DNA of 64,000 bases from Microbulbifer guangxiensis. Its GTDB lineage: Bacteria > Pseudomonadota > Gammaproteobacteria > Pseudomonadales > Cellvibrionaceae. How positions within the stretch are numbered: position 1 is the stretch's first letter; each line of letters begins with the position of its first letter. Location of the stretch: NCBI RefSeq assembly GCF_021729075.1, contig NZ_JAJSAQ010000006.1, positions 228,782 through 292,781 of the forward strand, given 5' to 3'. The notes below the pieces were generated by a model that was given only the letters and a program-made list of their open reading frames with translations, had not been told where the DNA came from and made no database searches. Shown here in pieces: positions 44,667 through 52,817 of this stretch. The translations under genes were made by a program, and so were the position numbers.

Positions 44667-45481
44667 TATCTTTTCCTCACCAGGTCATTCCTCACCCTGA
44701 CCCGCTGATTGAGGGAAACCCTCACCGCACTATCATTAACCAACTCACCTTCGATACTGATCAATATTTGACGCGTTTCTACTGTGATATTTCCAGTGTC
44801 AGCCGCAGTGTCGTAGCAGTCATATTCCCTATCATCATCGACTCCACTACCTCCACCATTGTCCAGTCCGTCGGGCTCACGCGTATTCAGGCAGGTGGAG
44901 GGTGCAGTAGAGTCCTGTGTATCAAAGGTAAGATTGGTGACCCTCACCAAATTCGGGTCTGTCACCGGCTGCCAGTCGTCTCCGACATTGCTGCAGTAGT
45001 CATGGCGAACGTTGGTATTCAGGCCGCCCAGTCGCATTTCCACAACCCCATTATTGAGGCGGAATCCAAACAGGTTTTCACTATCGAGGCTGCCACTGTC
45101 ATTGGAGTCATAGGCGTAGAGCACACACTGGCCAGACGATCCCACGCCAGTGGGATCGGCAACGGATGGCCTCACCGCGAGGGCCGTGACATCCGCGGTG
45201 TTGAAGGGATTCTGTATCGGGTTTGATGCCGCATCACGCCAGTAGCCAGCGCGGCGGATATCCTGCACCATGACACTCATCAGTGTCCCCAGCTCCTGGT
45301 TGAGACGGCTGGCAGAAATCGATGCGCCACTATTGACGACAGTAGTCACATAAACGGAGGCGGCTGCGCCGAGGATGATCAGGCCAATGGTGAGGGATAT
45401 CAGCAGTTCAATCAGAGTGAAGCCCCGCTGTGACCTCAGCCTATCTTCAGCACGCCGCATCATCGCCCGGTACTCCATCAA
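44666..45481 (-). CDS. pilW: PilW-like minor pilin
   Basis: A 271-residue prepilin with a leader ending RSQRG and mature FTLIELLISLTIGLIILGAA carrying Glu5. The middle has a loop YDSNDSGSLDSE (124-135) that fits an EF-hand-like calcium site. PilW with PilX, PilV and FimU forms the tip complex that starts pilus assembly. The first ATG gives a long leader of 20 residues; a later Met at 45463 or 45460 is possible. The gene begins within the 3' end of fimT (overlap up to 35 nt). Confidence 0.88.
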   Translation of the reverse strand: MMEYRAMMRRAEDRLRSQRGFTLIELLISLTIGLIILGAAASVYVTTVVNSGASISASRLNQELGTLMSVMVQDIRRAGYWRDAASNPIQNPFNTADVTALAVRPSVADPTGVGSSGQCVLYAYDSNDSGSLDSENLFGFRLNNGVVEMRLGGLNTNVRHDYCSNVGDDWQPVTDPNLVRVTNLTFDTQDSTAPSTCLNTREPDGLDNGGGSGVDDDREYDCYDTAADTGNITVETRQILISIEGELVNDSAVRVSLNQRVRVRNDLVRKR

Positions 45482-46091
45482 CGTAACCTGTAACGCTGCC
45501 GTCCGGTGAACAGATCCTAACCTGCCCCAGCAGTCCGACCCTGATCATCAACTGATGCCCACTCCTGGACTCAAACAGGATTTCACCGAAACTGGGGATA
45601 CCAGTGGCTTCTCTGGCTGTGCCCCGAAGCGGCTCGAAGACGATCCGGGTACCGTTCTCGAAATTACGGAGTGTCACCGCGACATCCTCGTGCTCGGCAC
45701 TGGTAAAAGTCATGAGCACCCTGTCATTCCAATCGGATGCCCCGTCGATACCGTCGACTATGCCGTCACCATCGTCGATGGCCAGAGTACAGGCAGTATC
45801 CAGTGAGATATCTGTTTCGGCGGTATCACAGGTGCCGCTATTTTTGTCACTGAGGCCATAGGACCAGATTTCACTGCCATCGGCGCTGAAGTTGACTCCG
45901 ACTTCCACCTTGCGGGTAATCGCCTCGGAGCGTGCACGCTGAATACGGGAGTAGACCTGTTCGGCGGCACCCTTCAAATTCTGTCTCTCAAAGAAATCCC
46001 TGAAACTGGGGACACCAATGGTTAGCAAAATGGAGGCAATCGCAATCGCGATCATCAACTCCAGAAGGGTGAACCCCCGGATATTTTTCAT
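45447..46091 (-). CDS. fimT: FimT/GspH-type minor pilin
   Basis: A 214-residue prepilin of the GspH/FimT type. The leader MKNIRG is followed by FTLLELMIAIAIASILLTIGV. The downstream FRDFFERQNLKGAAEQVYSRIQRARSEAITR is the family's conserved helix-turn region. An Asp-rich loop (DDGDGIVDGID, near 106-116) could bind calcium. I chose the ATG at 46091; a GTG at 46109 is also in frame. It is the first gene of the five-gene operon fimT-pilW-pilX-pilV-pilE, and its 3' end overlaps pilW. Confidence 0.88.
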   Translation of the reverse strand: MKNIRGFTLLELMIAIAIASILLTIGVPSFRDFFERQNLKGAAEQVYSRIQRARSEAITRKVEVGVNFSADGSEIWSYGLSDKNSGTCDTAETDISLDTACTLAIDDGDGIVDGIDGASDWNDRVLMTFTSAEHEDVAVTLRNFENGTRIVFEPLRGTAREATGIPSFGEILFESRSGHQLMIRVGLLGQVRICSPDGSVTGYVDGVPGDDAAC

Positions 46092-46660
46092 TTCAGTCTT
46101 AAACCCCACCGCAAGACGTTCCCTCGATTGGTGTTGACAGGTATCGGAGTGAGAAGACGAATCGACAGATGACAGAGAGTCCCTTTAGATCATCGCAGAC
46201 ATTAATAACTTCTTTTTCGCGAGAAGGCGTGTCAGACAACAAAGACACACGGACACAGGCCTGAAATACTGGTTATATTTCACTCAAAATGCTTTTACGT
46301 TTTCCGCTGCCCTGAACTCCATGAGTTTGACCCGAAAACTCTCCTGGAAAACAAACGCGGAAAAGTACTCATACCCCGCCCTAATCTAGACCAAATACGC
46401 CGTCCCACAAGTCCGGTGGCGCCTTCCCCACCCTCATTTTTATGGTGGATATTCACTGACAGGATGTTTGCAATAATCGGCTGCCGGGTACTGACAGTAG
46501 CGACTGGACTCATGGGCGGAACAGCTTTACCGTTACCCACAGGAAAATTAGCTACAACCGGGAAGGAAGTCATAGCAGAACCTGCCAGGTCAGCTTTCTT
46601 CCTCATCCTGCGGCGCAGAAAAATATTCTGGATTCACCAATCAAAGACTGAACTCGCTTT
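46092..46660. other. Divergent region between minor-pilin operon and SRAP gene
   Basis: About 570 bp with no gene I can support. It must hold the pilin operon promoter on the minus strand and the promoter of the SRAP gene on the plus strand. Two overlapping frames on opposite strands (about 46.3-46.6 kb and 46.4-46.9 kb) have no family match or ribosome site and are probably chance. Confidence 0.4.
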
Positions 46661-47332
46661 ATGTGCAGCCTTTTCGACACGGACGACCACGCTGGCATCG
46701 AGCGATTTCTCGAACAGGTGGGAGTGCGACACCGGGAGCGGATGCGATATGGGCAACGTCACCGCCCCACCTCCCGCGTCAGCATCGTCACTAACCGCCA
46801 TGGCGAGGCCGAAGTGGAGGATGCTATCTGGCACCTTTACCTGCAGAGAGACGGCGACAACTATCGTCCCCACAAGAAGTACTGGTCGATCAACAGCAAC
46901 TGGCGTAAGTTACCCCAACGCCCGGAATATCGGCACAGCCGTTGCCTGATTCCTGCCACTGCCTGGGTGGAGAGTCAGCATGGCGAGCGACCGGTCGAGT
47001 TCAACTTTGGACTGCCATTATTTTTCTGCGGGCTCTATAAAACCTGGGATGATGGACGGCTGCTCAGCTGCTCCATCATTACCCTGTCCGCCCATGAGCG
47101 TACAGCCCGCTATCACGAAAAGAGCTTTCCCATGATCGCGCCGGCGAGCCGGGATTTCTGCCACCACTGGCTCAGCAACGACCCGGACACCACGGTGTTC
47201 GCCCCCTATCTCACACCGCGGATACAATACGCGGGAAGGACGCTGACCGTGGCACCATTGAAGCAGGCGACAGCTACCGAGACTCTCGGTGCTCCACAAA
47301 CGGTCGGCGAAGAAGCGGAGCCGGGCCAATGA
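46661..47332 (+). CDS. SOS response-associated peptidase (HMCES/YedK family), divergent
   Basis: A 223-residue SRAP-domain protein that would crosslink abasic sites in single-stranded DNA. The key residues are present: Cys2 (after Met removal), an Asn in WSINSNW near 78-80, Glu in TAWVES near 103-106, and a His in HEKSFPM near 151. The usual NARxET and HxRMP motifs are altered to INSNWR and HEKSFP, so this belongs to a divergent branch. It has no close operon partner, though mtfA follows 47 nt later. Activity is inferred. Confidence 0.78.
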   Translation: MCSLFDTDDHAGIERFLEQVGVRHRERMRYGQRHRPTSRVSIVTNRHGEAEVEDAIWHLYLQRDGDNYRPHKKYWSINSNWRKLPQRPEYRHSRCLIPATAWVESQHGERPVEFNFGLPLFFCGLYKTWDDGRLLSCSIITLSAHERTARYHEKSFPMIAPASRDFCHHWLSNDPDTTVFAPYLTPRIQYAGRTLTVAPLKQATATETLGAPQTVGEEAEPGQ

Positions 47333-47379
47333 AACCGACCCGGGTCGCCAACTAACACATTGCCGGAGGGGAAGCCCGC

Positions 47380-48228
47380 TTGAAGATGTTTCTCGCCATC
47401 GTGGCGGTAGCCTTGCTGGTCTGGGTCGTGCCCTATCTCTGGGGAAGATGGCGCTTGCGTTACCTGCGCTCGCGCCCGCTCAGTAGTCTGCAGAAGCGTC
47501 TGCTCACACATGCTCTGCCGCTCTACCGGCACCTCTCCCGCCAACAGCAATCCGAGCTGGAGAGCAATGTCAGCCTGTTTCTTCACGACAAGGAGTTTGT
47601 CGGTTGCGAAGGGCTGACCATTACCGAGGAGATACGCGTGACCATCAGCGCGTTTGCCGGGCTATTGCTGCTCCAGCGTGAGCACCGAGGCTACCCCGAT
47701 CTGCGCACGGTGCTGGTGTATCCCGGCACCTATGTTGCCCGGGAAACCCATGTAGAGGGCTACATCGAGACCACCAGTGACAGCGCCCGCGAGGGGGAAG
47801 CCCACTATCTGGGTCCTGTGGTGATTTCCTGGTCCGATCTACAGGAGGATATGGGACATCCGGAGCACGGCCGCAATGTGGCATTGCATGAGTTTGCCCA
47901 CAAACTGGACGAGGAAGATGGGGCCTTCGACGGCCGGCCAGTTTTCTCTGGTGCCGGCGAAGGCCGTAACTGGGCGGCCGTACTGGGCAGGGAGTATCAG
48001 CGACTACAGGCCATCAGTGCCGGCCTTTCCGACGACGAGGAAACACCCGGTGTGCTGGACCTGTATGGCGCCGTATCACCGGCGGAGTTTTTTGCCGTCG
48101 CCACTGAAGCGTTCTTCGTCACTCCCCATGCGCTGCGACACTATCATGCGGCTCTGTATGGTGAATTGCGGGGCTTCTATCGGCTGGACCCAGCTGAATT
48201 GCTGCCTGAAAATCTGCAGGTGAGTTGA
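47380..48228 (+). CDS. Zinc-dependent peptidase MtfA
   Basis: A 282-residue M90 peptidase. The metal motif HEFAHKLDEEDG is near 168-179 and the third ligand Glu is in EFFAVATEAFF near 232-242. E. coli MtfA binds the repressor Mlc and has aminopeptidase activity. The N-terminus (3-21) is hydrophobic and may be a membrane anchor. The TTG at 47380 has GGAGGGG 8 nt upstream; the ATG 6 nt later is too far from it for an ideal spacing. The 3' end overlaps the convergent nucleotidyltransferase gene by 110 bp. Confidence 0.88.
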   Translation: MKMFLAIVAVALLVWVVPYLWGRWRLRYLRSRPLSSLQKRLLTHALPLYRHLSRQQQSELESNVSLFLHDKEFVGCEGLTITEEIRVTISAFAGLLLLQREHRGYPDLRTVLVYPGTYVARETHVEGYIETTSDSAREGEAHYLGPVVISWSDLQEDMGHPEHGRNVALHEFAHKLDEEDGAFDGRPVFSGAGEGRNWAAVLGREYQRLQAISAGLSDDEETPGVLDLYGAVSPAEFFAVATEAFFVTPHALRHYHAALYGELRGFYRLDPAELLPENLQVS

Positions 48229-48787
48229 TCGAACGGATGATCGAAGTATCGCTCACAGTCTGGTAACGAACCGCCCCGGCATGGCGCCGCAGCAGCTTTT
48301 TCAGGCCGTGACGGACCGACAGGGTTGGCAGCAGTGAAAAGAAATCTGCCCCGATAGCCACCAGCTCACCCGGCTCACCGAGACAGGCCGGCACCGTAAG
48401 CCTGTCACGCCAACACTGCTGCAGCAGTTCGCGCAGGGTCTCCGGTCGCAGCTGGGGCAGATCTGCAGGCACCACAGCGATCACATCCAGTGCCGGCTCA
48501 CCCTCGAGTAGCGCAGCAGCTCCCGCCGCGATGCTCGCACCAATCCCGATCGGCCAGCCAGGTGCATGCACTACAGCCACTCCGCGCTGTGCAAGAAGGT
48601 GCTCAACCAGTGGATCCCGGGCACGAATCACGACCTTGAGGGTAGTGCCGGGGAACTCTTCCAGGGCGTCCTGCACAACGTCCAGCGTTGCCAGTAACAT
48701 CGGCTTACCGTTTATGCTGGCCAGTCGCTTGTCGCTGCGAAAGCGCCGGGAAAAGCCCCCGGCCAGCAAGAGAAGACCATAGTTCAT
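48119..48787 (-). CDS. MobA-like NTP transferase domain protein
   Basis: A 222-residue nucleotidyltransferase. LLLAGGFSRRFRSDKRLASINGKPML at 5-30 is the nucleotide-binding loop, and VVPADLPQLRPETL near 104-117 is the metal-binding region, as in MobA/MocA enzymes of molybdenum cofactor maturation. The Lys after the first loop is present. The last 27 residues have no family counterpart and run opposite the end of mtfA (110 bp overlap). It follows tamB by 54 nt on the same strand. Its exact product is not known. Confidence 0.8.
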   Translation of the reverse strand: MNYGLLLLAGGFSRRFRSDKRLASINGKPMLLATLDVVQDALEEFPGTTLKVVIRARDPLVEHLLAQRGVAVVHAPGWPIGIGASIAAGAAALLEGEPALDVIAVVPADLPQLRPETLRELLQQCWRDRLTVPACLGEPGELVAIGADFFSLLPTLSVRHGLKKLLRRHAGAVRYQTVSDTSIIRSINSPADFQAAIQLGPADRSPAIHHTEPHDSVAAHGE

Positions 48788-48806
48788 CGGTTTTGGGTTC
48801 CTGCCC

Positions 48807-48838
48807 CTGAAACAGTCAGGCTCCTGATCTGGTTTCAG
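48807..48838 (-). other. Hairpin after tamB
   Basis: CTGAAAC/GTTTCAG with an inner TCAGG-CT-CCTGA lies 4 bp past the tamB stop. There is no T tract, so it may attenuate rather than end transcription into the nucleotidyltransferase gene. Confidence 0.4.
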
Positions 48839-48841
48839 AGT

Positions 48842-51800
48842 TTAATAGTCCCTCTTCCATTGCAACTCCACACTGCCGGCGCCGCTTTCACTTTCATCAG
48901 CCGATTTGAACTGCAGGTTCAGGCTGCGACGCAATTCGATCTGCATCTTTGCCTCCCATGGATTGAGAGGGTCGGTACTCCGCTGAAGTTCGATGTAAAT
49001 GCGATTGGTAATGTATTTGCCGAGACTGAGCGCATACTGGTCGCCCTCGTCGGTTTCCTCCGTCTGCACGTCAAGGGTATCCACCCCCAGCAGTTCGCGG
49101 GTCTTGGCCACCGGGTCAAAAGCCGCCGCCCCGCCACCCTGCAGTGTCCGCACGACGCTGACCAGTCGCACGGCCTGCAGCGGGGAGATATCAGCCAGCT
49201 GCTTTCCGAACAGCAGCTGCGCAAAAATTTCATCCTGCGCTGCTGGTGGCGTCGAGGTGAACGAGATATCAATATCATCACCACTGCCGGAAATCTCAGC
49301 GATGATTTCACCATCGGCATACTGGTGCCGCCCCTTCACAAAGACAGCAGCGACATTGTTTTCAAACTGGATCTGCCCCTCCTGCAGTTCAAAGCGCTTG
49401 CCCAGCAGGTCGAAGTTGCCGCGGACGATACGCAGCGCCCCAGCGGCCCGGGGTTTGGCGGCAGTGCCCTCCACGTCCACAGTGCCAACCAGCTCGGAAT
49501 CAAGGCCGAGGCCGCGGACGTAGGACTGCTGATCCAGCACGATCTGCACCGCCAGCTGGATGCTGTCCAGGAACGGCCGCGATCGCTCCACCGGTGGGCC
49601 ATCCACCTCCACTTCCACCACATCGATCTCCGGCACACTGCTGCCGATCAGCTGCTCGAACTGCACAGTGAGGGGGCGCAGTTTCAATGACCCTTCCAAA
49701 AGGGAAGCTTCGGTTGTACCGGTCAGTGAGAGATTGCCGGATACGGCACCGCGCACAGCCGGCGTATTGAGCAGCTGCGCGCGCTCGGCGCGCAGGCGGA
49801 AATCCAGCTCCGGTGTGCTTTCACCAGCGAAACGAACTTCACCACCGAGATTGATACTGCCGCTCTCCCCGTCTTCAGCCCGGGCCCGCTCGATCACCCA
49901 ACGCTGCGGGGTAAAGCGGGCGAGGAAGTCGATCTTGCGCAGGCGGGTGTTGGTCGGCCGGTGCTCGTAGGAGCCCCCCTGCAGCTCGACACGCCCATCC
50001 AGGCTCGGGTCGGCAAAGCTGCCACTGGCGTCGAGGGCAAAGTTGAGTTGCCCCTTGAGGGCGTGAATGTCCGGATCGATAAAAGCCGCCACTACAGACA
50101 GATCCGCACTGCCATTGCTCTGCAGGTTCAGTGGCAATGGCGGGGCCGCTTCACCCTCTTCCCGCGGCGTAGTCATCTGCCGCAGCAGGGGAGTCACTTC
50201 GAGCACTGCGGCAGCCTGCACAGCCTGTCGGTCGCCATGACTGGCGCCAAGGGAAAGCTCCAGATTGTCAGCGCGCGTCTGCCACTGCAGCACCAGGCCC
50301 AGAGGTTGCCCACCGCCGCGTACCGCCGGGGCCCGCTGGCTGTCGACGCGGACTTCGCCGGCCAGCTCCGGCTTCTCAGGGCTGCCCGACGCGGTCGCCC
50401 ACAGTTCCACGCTGCCGTTTTCACGGATATCGGCCGGCAGGTCCAGCGGCAGGTCAGCGAGCCGGCCACGCCCGCGCAGGTCGAGCTGAAGGGTCTTGCT
50501 GTCGATGCTCCCCGCCGCCGAAAGCTGATTCTCGTCTGCCCACACCAGTTCGACGGCGGAAAGCTGCAAGGCCCCCGACGAATAGCCGATATTGCCCTGC
50601 AGATGCCAGGCTTCCCCCCGGAAAAGACCGACAGCCAGTATATTCACAGTGCCCACAGGCCGGGCAAATGGCCCATGGAGCTCCCCGTCAAGGCTGACTT
50701 CCCCCTCCAGTGAGGGCGGCAACTCGACACCGGCAAGCTGGGCCAGCGACACGGGTATATTACGGCCCGAGATGGCGAGATCCGCCCGGGCCTTGCGCGG
50801 CTCGATGACACCGTCCACTTCCAGCCAGGCTGAACCGGAGCGCCCGAGCCGCTCCGATTCGGCTGCCAGTCCCGCCACGATGTCCGGGGGATAGCCACCT
50901 TTCACCGGCTCGTTATCGCGCAGGATCAGGGACTGGGGACCGCGCAGGCTCAATGGCTCGGTCTCGGTGGACGCATCAGTGAACAGCTCGAGACGCATCT
51001 TATCCAGTTCGACCCGGTCCAGATTGCCGGCAGCGGCACCTTCCAGCCGGTAACGATACTGCTGATAACGCCCGGAGGAATCCAGGTTGCTGGCGATACG
51101 CAGCTTTTTCCACGGGCCACTGACGACAGCGGAAGCATCGAGATTCAGTACCAGGCCCTCTGTGGCGGCAATGCCCAGGGTCTCCGCCGGACGGAACTGA
51201 TCGGCTGCCACCTGCACCTTGAGGTCCAGGGACTGGGTGTCGATGCCGACTTTGCCGGCGCCCTGAATCGAAATGCCCTCTCCCACCAGGTTCAATCTGG
51301 AGATGGTCACCGACTTCAAATCCCCCTCGGCAACCGCATTCAGGCTGGCGGTAAAGGATTCATAGGCTGGCTGCGCCCGGAGCTCCGCAGTGAAGCGAGG
51401 ATTTTTCCAGGGGCCGGCGGCGGTGACCCTGAGTTGTTCGATATCGCCATAAAGCGCCGGGGGCAGTGGCGCCGAATCGGTAAACGCACTCACCAGCTCA
51501 TTCAGCTCGGCTACTGTCAGCCCCTCTAACAGGCCCTCCAGATCGATGGTCTCACGTCCGATGTCCACCTGACCGCTGGCATCAAGGCTGGCATCGGCGT
51601 AGTCGATGGTCGCCGAGTGCAGAGTGACGACTTTCTCTTCAGTTTCCAGCCGCCCCTGCAGACGCAAAGGTCGCTGGCGGAAATGTGAATTCAGGTCAAT
51701 CACACCCGAGACTTCCGGTAGAGACAGAGGACCACGCAGAGTCAGGTCCGCCGACAACCACCCTCCCTGCAGAACATCCTGCCAGGGCCGCGAAACCGAA

Positions 51801-52816
51801 AGCGGGAACCGGTTCAGCTGCAGTTCGGCATCGACGCCCTCTTCCCCGACACTGCCGGAAAGTCCATGCCGGGTTTCATCCACACTGAGGGCGAGGCCAC
51901 TGGTCACCACCTGCCAGGGAGAGAGAGCCAGCTCCACTTCTCCGGCCAGTGCGAAACGGTGCTCTACCAGTGGCAAGCTGAATGTATCGATGTCCACCCG
52001 CCACACGCCCTCATCGGCCTCCGCCAGATTGAAACGCGCCTCCGCATCAAGGGCCTGGTCCTCGGGTAGCATGAGCAGTCGTCCCAGGAATCCCCGGGCA
52101 TCTTCCGACACGGCCAGTTGCACGGCTATAACACCGGACTCACCTTCGCTGGCGGATAGATCCAGGTGCAGCTGACTGCCATTGAGTTCGCGGGCGCTCA
52201 GGTCCAGGCCCGCCGGAACGTCGGGCCACTGGAGTGAACCAGTGGCATCGACCTGCAAGACAGGCAGCCCCTGCAGGCGCTCATCGAGCACTTCGAGTCG
52301 CCCGATACTGAGCTCGCCCAACCGCACAGAAGGCAGGGAAAAAGGTTCAGCCACCGGCGGCGGCTCGGCTTCCTCCCCCAGGGCTTCCAGCAGCTCTGAC
52401 AGGGTGTCGTTGTCGAGGCGCAGGCTATCCGCCCGGACATGGTCGATGTCGATTCGCCCGCGAAGCAGTGCCTGCACGTCAACCGCCAGGGAGAGGTTCT
52501 CCGCCTGTGCCAGGTTGCCGTCTTCGTAATCCACTCGCAGGCGCTGAAAGCCCCAGCTTCCCAGTGCAGGACTGGACAGCGTCCCGGTTTCAATCTCAAG
52601 CCCCGACACGACTTCCTCGGCGGTCATCAACGCCATGCGGGTCAGGGCAATGCGGCCGGGCTCGGTCCCGAGCAGGAAAAGCACAGCCAGCAGCAGCACG
52701 AAGAACAGGCTGAACAGCAGGGAGCCACGGCCACTGATGCCCTGCCAGAGGCTGCGTAAAAACACCCCCAGTGCACGCAGGTAGCCGGAGATCAGGGATC
52801 GGAGCGACTGCCACAT
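48842..52816 (-). CDS. tamB: Translocation and assembly module subunit TamB
   Basis: A 1324-residue inner-membrane-anchored protein. A helix near 31-50 (SLLFSLFFVLLLAVLFLLG) anchors it, and a long beta-taco of about 1200 residues crosses the periplasm. The C-terminal DUF490 region is clear (SGSGDDIDISFTSTPPAAQDEIFAQLLFG near 1195). With TamA it helps insert outer membrane proteins and moves phospholipids. The end has LQWKRDY, a beta-signal-like tail. The gene starts 1 nt after the tamA stop. Confidence 0.97.
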   Translation of the reverse strand: MWQSLRSLISGYLRALGVFLRSLWQGISGRGSLLFSLFFVLLLAVLFLLGTEPGRIALTRMALMTAEEVVSGLEIETGTLSSPALGSWGFQRLRVDYEDGNLAQAENLSLAVDVQALLRGRIDIDHVRADSLRLDNDTLSELLEALGEEAEPPPVAEPFSLPSVRLGELSIGRLEVLDERLQGLPVLQVDATGSLQWPDVPAGLDLSARELNGSQLHLDLSASEGESGVIAVQLAVSEDARGFLGRLLMLPEDQALDAEARFNLAEADEGVWRVDIDTFSLPLVEHRFALAGEVELALSPWQVVTSGLALSVDETRHGLSGSVGEEGVDAELQLNRFPLSVSRPWQDVLQGGWLSADLTLRGPLSLPEVSGVIDLNSHFRQRPLRLQGRLETEEKVVTLHSATIDYADASLDASGQVDIGRETIDLEGLLEGLTVAELNELVSAFTDSAPLPPALYGDIEQLRVTAAGPWKNPRFTAELRAQPAYESFTASLNAVAEGDLKSVTISRLNLVGEGISIQGAGKVGIDTQSLDLKVQVAADQFRPAETLGIAATEGLVLNLDASAVVSGPWKKLRIASNLDSSGRYQQYRYRLEGAAAGNLDRVELDKMRLELFTDASTETEPLSLRGPQSLILRDNEPVKGGYPPDIVAGLAAESERLGRSGSAWLEVDGVIEPRKARADLAISGRNIPVSLAQLAGVELPPSLEGEVSLDGELHGPFARPVGTVNILAVGLFRGEAWHLQGNIGYSSGALQLSAVELVWADENQLSAAGSIDSKTLQLDLRGRGRLADLPLDLPADIRENGSVELWATASGSPEKPELAGEVRVDSQRAPAVRGGGQPLGLVLQWQTRADNLELSLGASHGDRQAVQAAAVLEVTPLLRQMTTPREEGEAAPPLPLNLQSNGSADLSVVAAFIDPDIHALKGQLNFALDASGSFADPSLDGRVELQGGSYEHRPTNTRLRKIDFLARFTPQRWVIERARAEDGESGSINLGGEVRFAGESTPELDFRLRAERAQLLNTPAVRGAVSGNLSLTGTTEASLLEGSLKLRPLTVQFEQLIGSSVPEIDVVEVEVDGPPVERSRPFLDSIQLAVQIVLDQQSYVRGLGLDSELVGTVDVEGTAAKPRAAGALRIVRGNFDLLGKRFELQEGQIQFENNVAAVFVKGRHQYADGEIIAEISGSGDDIDISFTSTPPAAQDEIFAQLLFGKQLADISPLQAVRLVSVVRTLQGGGAAAFDPVAKTRELLGVDTLDVQTEETDEGDQYALSLGKYITNRIYIELQRSTDPLNPWEAKMQIELRRSLNLQFKSADESESGAGSVELQWKRDY

Positions 52817-52817
52817 C

